A DNA stretch of 64,000 nt. Source: Cerioporus squamosus. Lineage: Eukaryota > Basidiomycota > Agaricomycetes > Polyporales > Polyporaceae. This document shows positions 34,847 to 47,324 of this stretch, piece by piece. The translations under genes were made by a program, and so were the position numbers. The notes under the pieces were generated by a model that worked only from the letters and a program-made list of their open reading frames with translations, was not told the DNA's origin and ran no database searches. The stretch spans positions 38,249-102,248 of the forward strand of contig JABYQS010000140.1 of the NCBI GenBank assembly GCA_022592435.1, written 5' to 3'. Position 1 is the stretch's first letter. The number at the start of each line of letters is the position of its first letter.

Positions 34847-35855
34847 TCAAGCGGATCTGTGAACAGGATCAGCGTGGTCAGAATACATAAATACGTATGG
34901 GGTGAGCCAGAGGCGTACCTCGGATATCTTCGTCTCCGCCTCAGCAACGAGCAGCCCAAGAAATTTGCGCATGTGTTCATGAACGACCTCCCGGCACCTA
35001 GCGCACTCCAGGGCTTTCTTGAGTGCAGGGGCATCAGACAGCGCGGGATCCTGTAGGACGACTGGGCTTGGTCTCTTTTTGAGACGCGCCATCACGTCAT
35101 CCCAGAAGGAAGAGAACCACGACGCCTGGCCGCACTTGCCGCAGGGTTCGTTTAGTTGGTGGCGAGCCGAGTTGTGCTTGACACACTGAGTACAAGCACG
35201 CCACGTCCACTTGTGGGTCTTCGTCAACCCCTGCGCGTTGGACAGGTAGCTAGCGTTGTCTTGCACCCCTCCCGGTACTCAAGCAAGCGATGGTACACGC
35301 CAGCGCTGATGTCCTCGAGCTCAGGAGTGTAAGGCCAGGGTGGAGGAAAAGCGAGTGATGCGCGGCAGTGGCACCCATGATATTCGTGAGGCGAAACCGA
35401 GCGGCGAAGGCGTGGACTCGGATAGGGTCGTCTCGGACGAACGGGGCTATCGCGTGCTCAAGCATGCCCGCCGCGAACGCAAGGTCATACTTGTGAGCGG
35501 CCTCAAGCAACGGCTTCGCGTCGTCGAAAGAAGAGAAGGTAGGGGCTTTCGGGGAGGGATAGCATAGGCGGAGCAACGGCTCGAGCGTCGTCCGAGTTTC
35601 GGAGAGATCCACCACAGGCGGCTTCGCCAATTTAAAGGTCTCGTCCAGTGGATGGGAAGTCGTCTCAGTAGCTTGAGGCTGGGGGACGACAAGCATACTT
35701 GCGAAGATCGGAGATGCCTCCCGCAATATCCAACCGAACACATAGAACTCTGTCTGATCCGAGCTGCGTAGGACAACATCGGCAGCCGGGTTGTTGAAGG
35801 GAGAGGGTGCGATCGTACTGTATCTTCCGTTCAGCTTGACATCGGCTGGGTCCAT
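34847..35855 (-). CDS. BTB/POZ domain protein F (frame broken twice)
   Basis: The start is probably ATG 35855 (MDPADVKLNGRYST). BTB core: PSPFNNPAADVVLRSSDQ, IFASMLVVPQP, LLRLCYPSPKAPTFSSFDD. Then EAAHKYDLAFAAGML. The frame is lost near 35331-35332 and continues as PELEDISAGVYHRLLEYREG in a second frame. It is lost again near 35228-35231 and continues LTKTHKWTW with CTQC, CGKC, CARC and the final helix in a third frame. Adding one base at each of the two short runs (AA and CCCC on the plus strand) would join all three. A donor follows the codon for Glu in KISE, as in the relatives. It could be a pseudogene, but both lesions fit the sequence-error pattern seen across the window. Confidence 0.65.
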
Positions 35856-36693
35856 GACGTTCTCAGACTGGGCATCCAAGTTGCGGTCAACCGCACTTGA
35901 CTTTCAACTTGTGACACTGTGGCCAATATCATCTATCGGTGAGGATACAAGATAGCAGACAACACAGTGGCTCACTGGTGGGCTCGCAAGCTAGCCTCTA
36001 ACTCAACGGAAGACAGTCGTTCTTTCTGAGGGTGCTGGGATGGCAAGGCTGTTTGTCGAACACGCGCTGGGCCGCAAGTAAGTCTGCGGCTCCAGTGGTA
36101 CGCAGATAGACGGGTAGTTTCAAGTAGTCTGGCAAAAGATACCGTCAATGAGTGAACAGACCAGGTCTGCCTTCGCCAAGCATCAAACGGTCCAAGTCTG
36201 GGTACTGACCAGTACTAATCTGGGAGGGTGCTCTTGGGTGTAGTACTGTCCGTGGTAAGTGAGAAGAGGAGACTCTATAAGGTGCTCGAGAAAGAGGAGC
36301 TTGAGGAGAGGATCGTCCCGAACAGCCACCGGCGTCGCACTACTGATGTAGCGCTAACTACGCTGCCAACTTTGGGACCGACATCGCTGCAATTGGAACC
36401 AGCTCAGGAGTCACAGGATACGTCTTCAAGGTACCTACAAGCACTATGTGAGATGGACCGACTGTCATCCATCCGTCCGTACTGTATTAGTATGGTCATG
36501 TAACGGATATCACCTTCTCTCCTCCTCTGTTACGTATTCTACGCACGCGCGAACCCCGATCAGTATTAGTGAGTGCCCGACGAGCCCAGTAAGTCCCCAG
36601 ATCGAACCATAGCTAGCATCCAAGACAGATAGTAAAATGATTGAGATAGGTCCAGGAGTGGATCATGCATTTTGGGGGAGTACACTGATATAA
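35856..36693. other. Intergenic region, nothing recognised
   Basis: Includes the upstream side of BTB F. The open frame at 36228-36503 (plus) starts on a non-ATG codon and has no domain. The 3' end of the permease gene lies at its right edge. Confidence 0.4.
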
Positions 36694-38461
36694 TCACGCC
36701 TTCTTGATCTTCACGAACACGCTCCGAGTCCATCCGTCCCGCTGCACGAACGTCTCCTTGTGCAGCTTGTAACCTCCAAGCCACGGGAGGAGCCTCGCCC
36801 ACACTAACCAGTAGACGCCACCCGCGAGAATGATGCCCGTGCCCACGACGCAGTGGAGGTAGTACGGGAGGTCCTCGTAGATGTTCTGGTCCGGGGTGTC
36901 TGGTGGGATGTACGGTGCGATGGCGAGGTAGATGTTGCTCAGGAGGAAGAAGACGGTGACGGGGAGCGTCGCCCTGAGTGGCGGGTGCCAGTTGTACTTG
37001 TCGCGGTTGAGGTAGAGGTGGACGAGGCCGCCGGCGACGAAGATGTTGACGATGGCGAGCGGGTAAGAGATCACGTTGAGGACTGCCACGGGGGTTAGCA
37101 ATTTTCGCTGAAGCAGACAACGAAGCAGAGCACTCACTGAAGTTGTACGCGTCTCCGGGAGGAGGTGCGAGCATGATGATGACCGACACGAGCCAGTGCT
37201 CGAAGAGACCGGCTAGCGGTGCGTTGAACGGCTTGTTGCTCGCAAAGAACGCAGAGAAGGGCAAATACCCTCGCGCCCGAGCTCCTGTACGATACGGCCC
37301 TGCGAGAAGATCACGGAGAGGACGTTTCCGAACGCAGAGAGCGCAACGAAGACGCTAAGAGCGCGCTCCGCCTGGGGGCCGAAGACGTTACGGAAGAACG
37401 ACGCGGCCAAGATACGTCCACTGGACGCGATCTCCTCGCGGGACACGGCGGCGAAGTACGCGATGTTGACGAGCATGTACAGGATGCCGACGCCCAGGAT
37501 GCCGAGCGGCGCGGCGTACTTGAGCGTCCGGACGGGGTTCTTCATCTCGGACATGGCGTAGTTCGCATTGCTATACCCGATGTAGCTCCAGATGACGTTG
37601 TAGAGCGCCGTCACGACACCGTAGGACGAGCCGGTGGTCCCTCGAACGCGTTGGTGAAGTTGTGCGGCTTCTCGACCTTCAGGTGGCCCCCGAGCGCCGC
37701 AAAGCCGGCGAAGATGATGACGAGCAGGATGGCGAGCTTGATGACGCCCAGGAAGTTCTGGAGACGCAGACCCCACTTGAGAGCGCAACCGTGGATGAGG
37801 AACGCAACGGTGATGCACGCGAGACCGATGCCACGCTGGTTCCACCGGTCGACCTCAACGTTGGCGGCGTGGAGGATATACTCGCCGAAAACCACGGAGT
37901 TGGATCCCGCCCAGCCGAGCAGGATGACGTACCCGGTCTGCGTGCGAAGTCAGCTTCATGCAGCAAATAGCGACAGAGGAGGACTCACGTAGAAACCGGT
38001 TACGAGATACTTCGGCTTGGTGTAGACGAACTCGAGGTAGTTCTTCTCGCCACCGTTTCTTGGCAAGCCACTGCCAAACTCGAGGTAGACAGCCATCCCG
38101 GCCGCCGCGATCAACATCCCGGCGACCCAGATGAACAGCGCCAAGCCCACGCTGCCGCTCAGCGCGAGGATGCTGCTAGGTGTGGAGAAGACACCAGTGC
38201 CGACCATCCGATTGAAGATCCTGCAAAAAAAACCCGTGTCAAACAGGAATGGATGCGCAGACGTCGCAGTGCGACGTACAAGAAAACGGCACTGATCACG
38301 CCTATCTGTCTTCTTTCATCGCTGGTTTGGTAGAAGTCAACGGTATCCTCCTCGCTCGCATGCGAGCCTGAGGAGGCATAACCGGGAGCCTCGGCCTTGG
38401 CATAGTCTGGGGCGAGCGCCTCGCTGGGCTGAATCTCGCCCTTAACCTTCTCAGCAGACAT
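36694..38461 (-). CDS. APC-superfamily amino-acid permease, MUP1/LAT type (frame broken twice)
   Basis: Four exons on the minus strand: 38461-38280, 38220-37989, 37937-37138 and 37082-36694, all with GT-AG introns. The coding length is a multiple of three only after two single-base losses in exon 3 are allowed for, giving about 534 residues. After a soluble N-terminus come the APC signature MVGTGVFSTPSSIL, then TGYVILLGWAGSNSVVFGEY, GWAG- and GFAALGGH-type helices, VVTALYNVIWSYIGYSNANY and FVALSAFGNVLSVIFSQGR, and the C-terminal helices. The breaks are at the C run 37639-37641 (between NAFEG and TTGSS) and the A run 37263-37265 (between REGI and LPFSAFF). Importer of methionine or other large neutral amino acids at the plasma membrane, inferred from the family. 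Confidence 0.82.
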
Positions 38462-39364
38462 CGCGGGATGAACGAAGGTGGACGACGTTCGCTCTGAGTC
38501 TGAGAGACCGAGAGAGAGTTGGACCGGAGGGAAAGGCGGCGGGGACGATGTCACAGAAAATCTGAAGTGGAACCTCGCGGCAGATACATATACCTCCCCC
38601 GCTCCCCGACAGTGCGCTCAAAAGCTCTCTCCATGGCCGGATCACATTGTGCAATTCGCGTCTAAAAGGCGTCATCGCGGGTAATCCGCTCGAGTGGCTG
38701 CGCTGCCCCGCTTGGCAACATTCGAGCTCGTGGAAACGACGGGGATGCGTCCGCACTGCAATATGTCGCCTTCAGCTTGACCGGCACTTTGCAGAAATTT
38801 TCGTCGCGCGTACCTCTGCGTACCTTTGGCGGCCCCGATGAAAGATCGAGATCGGGAGACATGTTTGGCTCGACCACGAGCCGAGGTGGAAAATCGATGT
38901 GACCGTCGGAATGCTCGACCACGTCGGGGCAGCCCCTCCGCCGACCGAGAACTGTCTCGAAAACCAGGCTCTTCAACGACCTCCTAATGACTACACTAAG
39001 TTTAGCTAGGTATGCCATGAGCCTCCCAGCCCGACATGTGGTTAAGGGCCTTACCAGGGCTTAGGCCAGAACCTACGAGCACATCCACTCGGTGGCGGAG
39101 AACGTTTTCCGCCCCCCGATGGCGGCATGGTGGCGGTCGATCGGCGGGTGTCAGACTCAATGGGGGACCGTGGTTGAGAATTTACCCGACCCTTCATCGA
39201 AAATCGAGGATCCTTACTCCAGATTTCCCACGGCTAGATCGAGTCAATAACATACTTACAATCCATTCAGAAAGAACATTGTATTGTATTTACCACCACT
39301 ACTGTGTCGCGTTCACTAGAGCAGCTCAGTTGGAGATTGGACGTGAGACGCCAACGCTCCAGGG
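38462..39364. other. Intergenic region left of the LINE
   Basis: The permease promoter and the pre-insertion flank of the LINE. No supported gene; many short frames only. The sequence before the insertion would be continuous with 47732 onward. Confidence 0.4.
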
Positions 39365-39380
39365 CCGGCCTCGTAATATT
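39365..39380. repeat. LINE target-site duplication, left copy
   Basis: CCGGCCTCGTAATATT, identical to 47716-47731. It borders the poly(T) that is the poly(A) tail of the minus-strand LINE. Confidence 0.92.
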
Positions 39381-39400
39381 TTTTTTTTTTTTTTTTTTTT
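39381..39400 (-). other. LINE poly(A) tail
   Basis: An uninterrupted run of 20 T on the plus strand directly beside the left target-site duplication, read as poly(A) at the 3' end of the minus-strand element. Confidence 0.9.
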
Positions 39401-39640
39401 GGCGGAGCACATATGCCTTGAGCTATCATCGTCCCGGAGGCACATCAGACTGCTCAGACCGACGAGTGTCAGTCAGGCGTGCTGGGGTCGACCGGCGAGC
39501 CGGTCGGAATATCATACGTAGCATTGTGAGGGAGCGGGACAGGGACCTTGGTCCCTTGCCGCGAGGAAATGCTTTTATGCACTAAGTGTGGGACTCGAAG
39601 CGGGGACGTGTCATCCACGGGCAGCCCGAAGGTGCCCGTG

Positions 39641-42600
39641 TCAACGCCCCCGCTTAATACCCACTAAAACCCCGTTGTCCGTTACCCAGTTGCGCGGGAG
39701 GTCCTCCCGCGCGTGTAGTATAGGCTCCCATATACTCGCGATAGCGCCAACCTTCAGCGCTCTCTTTCCCAGGTACTTCGCACACGACCTTCGGTCTAGG
39801 TCAAGCCTCCGGTCGATGGTCGCATACCATCTTCTGGTCACCTCTGGTAGGGATGCTTCTACATGTTCGTTTTGGATGACCCGCTCACACCTCAGTTTCC
39901 AGATGAAGTAGAGGGACTCGGATACTAGGATTGTCCACAGGGCCTCCGCTGCGGTCGCCCGGCTGCCGTTGTCTCGCGTGAAGGTCACGCACGCTGCTCC
40001 TAGAGCCGTGCCCCAGGTGGGCACATGCCAGGTGAGTCCGGTCAGCACCCACGTCTCTTGCAGCAGACTCCAGACTGCTTCTCGTCCCACAGCCACGCAG
40101 TCAAATAGGATGTGCTCCATTGTTTCGATTACCCCGCATTGCTGACAAGGTGCGCGTGCTTTCATTTCATCTGACATCTTTTCTCGCAGCCACTTATAGC
40201 CGACCATATAGCCTTCATGTATTGTCATCCACATGAATTGCCGACATTCCCGCGATACGTGTTTTGTCCGCAGTGACAGCCAGATGTGGCTTTCAGTCAG
40301 AGGTGTATTGAACTCGGATTTCATGCTCTCCAGGATCCTGCTGATGTTCCCTAGTGTGCGCGGCCGCGGTTCTAGTGTCAGCTGCTTCAGTCTGCGTATC
40401 TCTTTGTACGCAAGTTCCTGGGATAGCCAGGTGAGTTTGCACCCAGTGACTCTCAAGTTCGCTGGCACTGACAGGTCGATCGCATCATGGACTTCAAGCC
40501 GCGCTCCTTGTCCAGCTAGTTCGTCCGCCATCTCGTTCCCATGGTGGCCGTTGTGGCCCTTCACCCATCTCAGGTATGTGCCAGACCGTCTTCCTCGCAT
40601 GGCGCCGATGATAGCCTGTGTAAGGGAGGCGTTCTTCTGCATGATAAAGCCGCGGTTCTCATGTTTCTTCCTCCAGATCGTAACAGAATGCATCACGGTC
40701 TTTGAGTCGGTCTCCTCGATCAGGTGAGTGGTCGCATCCGCACTCTTGGTTGCCACTAGTGTGGCCACTGCCTCCCGGTCTGATTAGTTTGTTCTATGTA
40801 CAGGGGTAGTCGTATTGCCTTTGTTAGGCTTGCATCTGTCGCGCAGAAGATTCCGGCTCCAGCCTGTGCATCTGCCCGTCCATTGTTCAGACAGGACCCG
40901 TCTGTTGCGAGGACGCAAACATTTGCTCGGGTGTCGGCAATTCTCATGTCCGGCAGGCTGTTGCAGACATCTCCATGGGTAAACACCCTCATCGCATCGC
41001 CGGGGAGCCCTTCTACGGTTACACGCCGGTCGAAGGGGATCAGTCCCTCCCCCAGGTCAGCGGCGATGTCTTCTAGTTGGCTGTGTTGCTGATCCTCATA
41101 GTCAGCAGGGTGGAGCCCCCGTGGGTCCCACTTCTGCGGTAGCGCATCCAGCCATTCCAGCGCCCTTGCTGCGCAGGCATGTGGTTGCTGGCAGCCAGTG
41201 CCTATCCGGGCGAATTCACATCCGGCGCACTGACACGACGCTCGGTGCAGGTGTCCTGGGGCATGGAAGTTCAGAACAAACGCTTCGAAGTCGCCTACAG
41301 TTCGGAGGCCATGGGTTTCTATCAGACAAGTGACGACCTGTGATGCCCGGGCCAGTCGCTTTGCTGTTGCAAGGTCCACCTGGCGGTGGAACCACATGGG
41401 TAAGTCACGTATGATTGAACGTGAGAGGGCTAGGCCTTCCATTCTCATGCCGTATTTGACACTGGTTTTCAGCATGCCCTGCAGGTACTTTGGCAGCGCA
41501 GAGACCTTCGGCCACCAGTGTTGGAAAAGCGGGTTCACCCGTAGTGCAGGCACTTTGATTGTGCAGTCGACGGTTACGGTCTTTGCTATGAGGTCGTCTG
41601 CGACACGGGCCCACAGCGGACGCTGTTTGCCGTAGTGCATGTATGATCTCGCCCATGAGAGGTCAATCGCCTCATTGCGGGATTCGATGTCAAGGATGCC
41701 CAGGCCGCCCCGTTCGAAGTCAGCCTGTACGTGGTCCATGCTGATTGGTGGTATCACTTTGTCGTTCCATAGGTACTTCCGCAGGGTCCGTTCCAATCTG
41801 CGCTGGACTTGTGCCGGCATGGCCTGGACATCAGTCAGGAACTGGGTCATCCCGCCGGCATACATTTGTACTACGTGCCTGCGGCCCTCGAGGGACACTA
41901 ACCCTCGCTTCCATCGCTCAAGGACGTCCTCAAGTTTCGCGAGGGTCGGGCTCCAGACGTCGCACTGTGCAATTTTGTTTCCAACAAATGCTCCCAGGAT
42001 GCGGACCGGTTCTCCATCACCTGCCATGTGTGCATTCTCAGGGTAGCTCTTCCAGCTGCCTGTGTCACGATAAGTTGTCACCATTTCATTTCGGTGTTGG
42101 TGTGTCCCAATTGGGATGATCTCGGTCTTACTTATATTGAAGCGCGCTTTGGCGGCTGAACACCATGTGTTAAGGATTTCCTGTAGCACCGTGAACTCGT
42201 CATCTGCCGCCAGATAGACAGTAGTATCGTCTGCAAACAGTGTTGCTTTGAGAGCCTCGACAGCTCCTGGGACCTGGAAGCCTTGCAGGTTGGATTGTCG
42301 TATCATCGCAGACAGTGGTTCTATCGCTAGGTCGAAGAGGAGGCAGGACATGGGGTCTCCCTGTCGGACCCCACGGTATACACGGTAGGGCTCACTGAGT
42401 ACGCCGTTGATCATCACTGATGTATGTGCATTTGCATACAGGGCTTGTACTGTGCTTATAAACTCCTGTGGCACCCCGAAAGTCTGGAGAACCTTCCAGA
42501 GGTAGTCGTGTGCTATTTTATCATAGGCTTTTTCTTGATCGAGCGCAACAATGGCGCCATTGGTTTCGGTTGTCTCCGCCCAGTCGATCATGAGTTTGGC

Positions 42601-45159
42601 GAGCTGAGTTTGGTCTCGAAGTCTTCGTCCAGGGACAAAGCCGGCCTGTGATGTGTGGACGAGGTGCGGTGCAACTACTGCAAGGCGCAGTGCAAGTACT
42701 TTGGTGAGCAACTTGTAGTCTGTATTCAGCAGGGTTATGGGGCGGTAGTTCGCGATCTTCGTTTTATCCCCTTTCAGTTTATAAATGGGGCACATCCACC
42801 CATCGGTGAAGCCTGAGGCCGGTGCAACACCGTGCTTCTGGACATCCTTGAACGTCTCGCAGAGGAGTTCCAGTACGTTGAACCGTGCCCGTCTTGGGTG
42901 CTTTGCGTCCTCTTCCGAGAGCACGTTCAGTGACTTCCATACCTCATAGGTGATCCCGTCAAGGCCTGGTGAGGATGCAGTTTTTGAGTACTGCAGTGCT
43001 GTTGCACACTCATCGTAGGTTACCAGTTGACCGAGCTCTTGTCTCTCGTCCTCCAGCACACTCACAGTGATGGAACTTAGGGCTGCCGCTATATCTGCTT
43101 CACGTTCAGCTGGTGGTTTCGCCGCTGGGTCGTCCCGTTGCAGGTCTATATGGTGTTGCCGTGCAAGTGCAGCCATGTCCTCTGTCTCTACAACGTACAC
43201 TGGTGAGCCATCTGGTTGTACGGCATCTGCTCGTTCCAGTGCATACATGGTGTCTCTCGGTTTAACCTCGCGGTGAAGCCCTGTCCAGTACTTTGTTGGT
43301 CGCTCGCCTTCTAGCCGGTGCCTTGCTCGTGCTTTACTTTTGAGCTGGTTTACTCGCTTCTGCTTCAGCCCTCTGATTTGGGTTGTCAAGGCAGCTGTCT
43401 GGTTGGTACGCTCTTCGTCTGGTATGGTCGGGTCCCTGGAGATCGCTTTAACCTCCGCTTCAAGCAGCTGGATTTCGCGCAGGAGCTTTGGGACAATCTG
43501 CCTTTCCCTTGTCTGTGCCGCTGACATCCACTTCCGCTTGAGATCAGCGAGGATAGTCTGAGGGTTGTGGAGGTCTGTACGGCCACCTGATGTCTGGAGC
43601 CTGCGGACCTCGTTCAGTGCAGCCATCCCACTCTCTTTCATCTGTTGCAGGAGGTTCCTGTCCCCGAGCAGGTGCGCTGGAAAGACACGACGTCCTCGTC
43701 CCATCATAGGCGTGTTTTCACGGACAAGATCCACCATGACCATGCTGTGGTCAGTTCTGACGTCTGCTTCACATATGCGCCATGCTCTTGCTGTGCGGAA
43801 GGCTTCAGCAGTTGTGTAGATGCGGTCTAGACGTGATAGTGTCGTCGTGCGTTGGAATGTGAACCCTTTTGTGGCAGGGAACGTTGCTCGCCACCCGTCT
43901 ACGAGCATCAGTCCCAGGTCGCTCTTCAGGACATCTAGTGTCTCGACCGATGTTTCCGGCTCATTGTGAGCTGGGATCCGGTCGAGGAGATCTTCCGTAT
44001 TGTTGAAGTCCCCGGCCATCAGTTGTGGCCGTGGGATGGCAGGATGGGACCTGTAGTAGTCTACTAGTTGTTGGTAGAACTCCTTACGCTCAGCATCATT
44101 TGCTGAGGGCGCATAGATACATAGGAGGTGCAACATGTTGTTCTGTTGCCAAGGTACAGCGACCTGGATTGCTCGGCCAGGTATGATTACAGTAGCACTG
44201 CTCCCTGTGGTGTGAATAAGCCGTTTGCTGAGTACGACTGCAACGCCGTTACGCTGCGTCGGCTGTTCGGGATGTGAGGAGAAGTGTATCTTAAGCTTGC
44301 TAGCCATGAACTTCTCGATTTGGCGTACACGATCCTCATCAAGGTGTGCTTCTTGGACGAGCAGGACAGCAATGTTCTGCACGCGCATCATGCGGTGTAC
44401 TGAGCCCCATTTATTGTCTGGGTGTCCGGGTTCTGTCCGTCCGTAGCCATTGATATTCAGTGTACCTACTCGGATGCATTCGCGTTTCGCCAGACGCTCT
44501 GCACTCCGGCGTCCTGCTCGGTTCGGACCATCTCCGCCTCGCAGTCTTAGAGGTGGATGCCCATTCGGCATGGGGTCTTGGGTTGCATCGTCTGCTGCAT
44601 CCAAGTTTTGTTGTGGCATATGCAGGGATTTCCCGCCATTCAGGCTGGGCTGTAGTGCGCTTCCTGCGGAGATTTGATGTGGCATCTGCCCCTGGGCGCA
44701 TTGCCCACTGCTCGTGTGTCCTGGAGTTCCAGGGTATGCAGCCCGCCCAGGGCTGCTATCGGCTGGTGGGGTTTCCCCCCGTGCCAGAGGTTCACCGCCG
44801 TCCCGGCGGTGATGCACGCCGTGTGCAGTCGAGGTGCTTTCCGCACTCGACCAGCCTTGTCCGAAGGCTGTTGCATCCGATGTCGTCTTTACGAGGTGCT
44901 TGGGCCCGAAGGCTAGCACTCCGCAGAGGCGTCCATCACTGCTCCCGCTGTCCGTCACGCTCCTTCCGTCCTCGGGGTCAGCAGCCGCAGGTTCGCCGCA
45001 CGCCCCTCTGGCAAGGGGCGAGGCACTTGATCCATAGCTGTCTTGAAGTTGTCCGAGGTGCGCTTTCGGTCGCAGTTGGTTGTCGTCTGTTATTGTTGTA
45101 CTATTCATGGGGTGGTGGTGGTTGTCTAAGTGAGAGGTGTTAGCCATATACGAGATCAT
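39641..45159 (-). CDS. LINE ORF2: endonuclease, reverse transcriptase, RNase H (one frame break)
   Basis: Start ATG 45159. Domains in order: an AP-type endonuclease (VGTLNINGYG near residue 237, VQEAHLDEDR near 270, AGDFNNTED near 388, RLDRIYTT near 443, RTDHSMVM near 471). Reverse transcriptase (NYRPITLLNTDYKL; the first catalytic Asp in ALDQEKAYDK near 876; GVRQGDPMSCLLFDLA; the catalytic pair in LFADDTTVYLA near 976). RNase H (LATDGSCLNNG near 1423, then TDSKTVMHSV and GNEMADELAG after the break). A C-terminal finger (CQQCGVIETMEHILFDC). The frame ends at 40756 and resumes at about 40770; one extra base in the run 40774-40776 restores continuity through QTNQTG. About 1840 residues in all. 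It copies the element RNA at nicked target DNA. Confidence 0.92.
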
Positions 45160-45380
45160 ACCGGGGAAGGAACCAGGGGCTGCCAGGGGCTCCTCCCCCC
45201 TGGTCAGCTAACACGGTTTCCACTCAGTCGAGGCTCCGAGGAACCGCGGCCGAGCGTCGCCATGTGGACCGTGTCGTCGGACACGCACTAGCACTGCGGG
45301 CAGGCAAGAGGAAGTACTAGATTCCGCCGAGGGCGTAAGCCATTCTCGTTCGCGTTTTGGATGATACAGCATGGATTTAA

Positions 45381-46985
45381 CTACTGACGGGGCGCTGCCT
45401 TGCCTCTGCCGCCGCTGCTCTGTCCACCATGGGCTCCGCCGCGCTTTCCGCTGCCTCTGCCCCTGCCCCTGCCGGCTCCGCGCTGTGCTCCGCTGAGTCG
45501 TTCAAACACCCCTTCAAGGAGAGCGCGCGGGGGCGCCGCCGTTTTCGGCTTCTCAGCCTCCGTCGAGAAGCCGATGTCCTTGGGCTGTACACCGCGCCAG
45601 CCGCGGGACTTCGGAAGCGGGCAGTCGAGCGTGCGGTGGGTTTCGGACTTGCACAGCTTGCAGTCCACCGAGTAGGGCGCGTGCGGCTTGGCGTCGTCGA
45701 CGACGCGGATTTTCCTGGTGCCAACATAGAAGTGGTCATCGTCACGAGGCGACTTGCCACCGCAGAGGGCGATGATGATCGCGCGCTTCAGGGTGTCGAG
45801 CTCCTGTCGCGAGTCCACGATCGGTCGCGCGAGGAGGATGAAGGCCGGGGTGGGGATGCCGTCGCTGCTGTCGACCGTCGTCAGCTCGAGGTGGTACGTG
45901 TCCGTGACCGTCCGGAAGATCTGGTCACGGGTCCCTGAGTGGCTGATGTGGTTTGCTGCGAGCTGGGCGATGAGGACGCGGTAGTCGTCATCGTCAGCGA
46001 GCTTTTGGATGATCACCCGTCGGATCGCCGCGCGCGCGGCGAGCACGTCGTTGTGCGACGCGCCGGGGAGCGCGATGAGGTGGCTCACGAGCAGCACCGT
46101 CTTCCACGAGCGCGGGAGCGTCTGCTCCATCGAGTGGACGGAGAACGAGCGAGAGCGGTCGAAGGCGAAGTGCTGCTGGTCGAGCAGGAACGCCCGCAGC
46201 AAGCCTTTGTCGTCGTTGACGAGATCCGCGAACATCGGCCATGGGGGCGCGAAGTCGTTCGAGCCGTTGGGGCCTGCGGTGCTGCGGGGGTCGGACGCCA
46301 TGACCGTGACCTTGATGGACTCGCCGTCGTACCCCGCGAAGCGGAACGTCCAGATGATCTCCTCGAGGGCCCGGCATAGCTCCTGTGCTTGCTCGTTGAT
46401 GGCGCGCCCTGCCCCGTGCGGGATGATGGCGAGCCATCGTTCGAGGTCCTCCTCGAGCATGCGCTTCTGTGCCGGCTGAAGGTTCCCGAGGTGCCGCCAG
46501 TGGTTGATTTGGATGTGCGGGAAGGGACCCGGCGTGAACGCCTCGTGGCCGCTGAGGGGGAGCTCCGGGCGCGGCTCTCGCTGAGTACGCCAGAGGTGGG
46601 GGTTCGCGTGGCGGCCGGCCGGGATCTTCGCGTAGATCACCTCGTCGAAGGCGGGGTTGTACGGGACCTTGTCCCCGTAGTTCGCTATCCATTCGCGGAC
46701 GCTGTTGGGCATCGGCGCGAGCAGTACGAAGTCGTGCGCCCAGTCCGACTGCGGGGCGGGCTTCCTGAGTGGACTAGTATCGCGCTGGGGGTTAACGTGC
46801 TTGCTCACTGTGAAATCCCCACCGATGGAGACGCGGGCTCGCTTCGCGGCCTGGCCCGTTTCCTTTGCTGCATTCCCATCAGCTGCCTTGTCTATAGCCA
46901 TCTCCTGGTCGGATTCCTCATCCGAGTCCCGGGCCGTGGGGCCTTCGCGCCGGCGCTGGCTCGGTGTGTTCTCGGGCGTGGTCAT
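45381..46985 (-). CDS. LINE ORF1: gag-like RNA-binding protein with zinc knuckle
   Basis: ATG 46985 to a stop at 45381, 534 residues, uninterrupted. An acidic N-terminus (DSDEESDQEMAIDKA), a central globular part and, near residue 443, a CCHC zinc knuckle CKLCKSETHRTLDC, then a Gly/Arg-rich basic tail (GAGRGRGRGSGKRGGAHGG). As in other Tad-type LINEs it should bind element RNA in a ribonucleoprotein with the ORF2 product. ORF2 begins 221 bases downstream in the element direction. Confidence 0.88.
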   Translation of the reverse strand: MTTPENTPSQRRREGPTARDSDEESDQEMAIDKAADGNAAKETGQAAKRARVSIGGDFTVSKHVNPQRDTSPLRKPAPQSDWAHDFVLLAPMPNSVREWIANYGDKVPYNPAFDEVIYAKIPAGRHANPHLWRTQREPRPELPLSGHEAFTPGPFPHIQINHWRHLGNLQPAQKRMLEEDLERWLAIIPHGAGRAINEQAQELCRALEEIIWTFRFAGYDGESIKVTVMASDPRSTAGPNGSNDFAPPWPMFADLVNDDKGLLRAFLLDQQHFAFDRSRSFSVHSMEQTLPRSWKTVLLVSHLIALPGASHNDVLAARAAIRRVIIQKLADDDDYRVLIAQLAANHISHSGTRDQIFRTVTDTYHLELTTVDSSDGIPTPAFILLARPIVDSRQELDTLKRAIIIALCGGKSPRDDDHFYVGTRKIRVVDDAKPHAPYSVDCKLCKSETHRTLDCPLPKSRGWRGVQPKDIGFSTEAEKPKTAAPPRALLEGVFERLSGAQRGAGRGRGRGSGKRGGAHGGQSSGGRGKAAPRQ

Positions 46986-47324
46986 CGTGTGCAGCGACAG
47001 TGAGTGTGCCAGGACGTAAAGGCGGGAGGTGGGCGGCGGGCGGCGGGAGGCGGAAGAGCCTGTGCGCGCTCAGAAGAGGTGAGATTTTCTGGGCGTCTCT
47101 CCTTCGGCCGACGGATTTCGCGCCCATGCTCAATTTTCGCTGCAGGGCCTGCCTCGCATACTGAGCTCTTGCTCGCTGCGTCCCTCGTTCACGGGCCATT
47201 GCTGGCCGTTGGGTAGTGTGGTACAGTTCCATTCGGTGGCGTAGATACAGCGATGTGTGCTAAGTACCTAGCATGAATGTCCGGGTTCACGGGCGTGCGG
47301 CGCAGGCGGTATGGGTGCCCAGTA

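Noticed and set aside
34640..35056. Plus-strand frame of 138 codons
   Set aside because: It overlaps BTB copy F in antisense and has no domain.
37138..37937. Introns as explanation for the permease frame changes
   Set aside because: There is no GT-AG pair around 37263 or 37639 that keeps the conserved residues; the protein reads continuously with one added base at each place.
40796..46479. Long plus-strand frames across the LINE
   Set aside because: They are antisense shadows of ORF1 and ORF2 in GC-rich coding DNA without domains.
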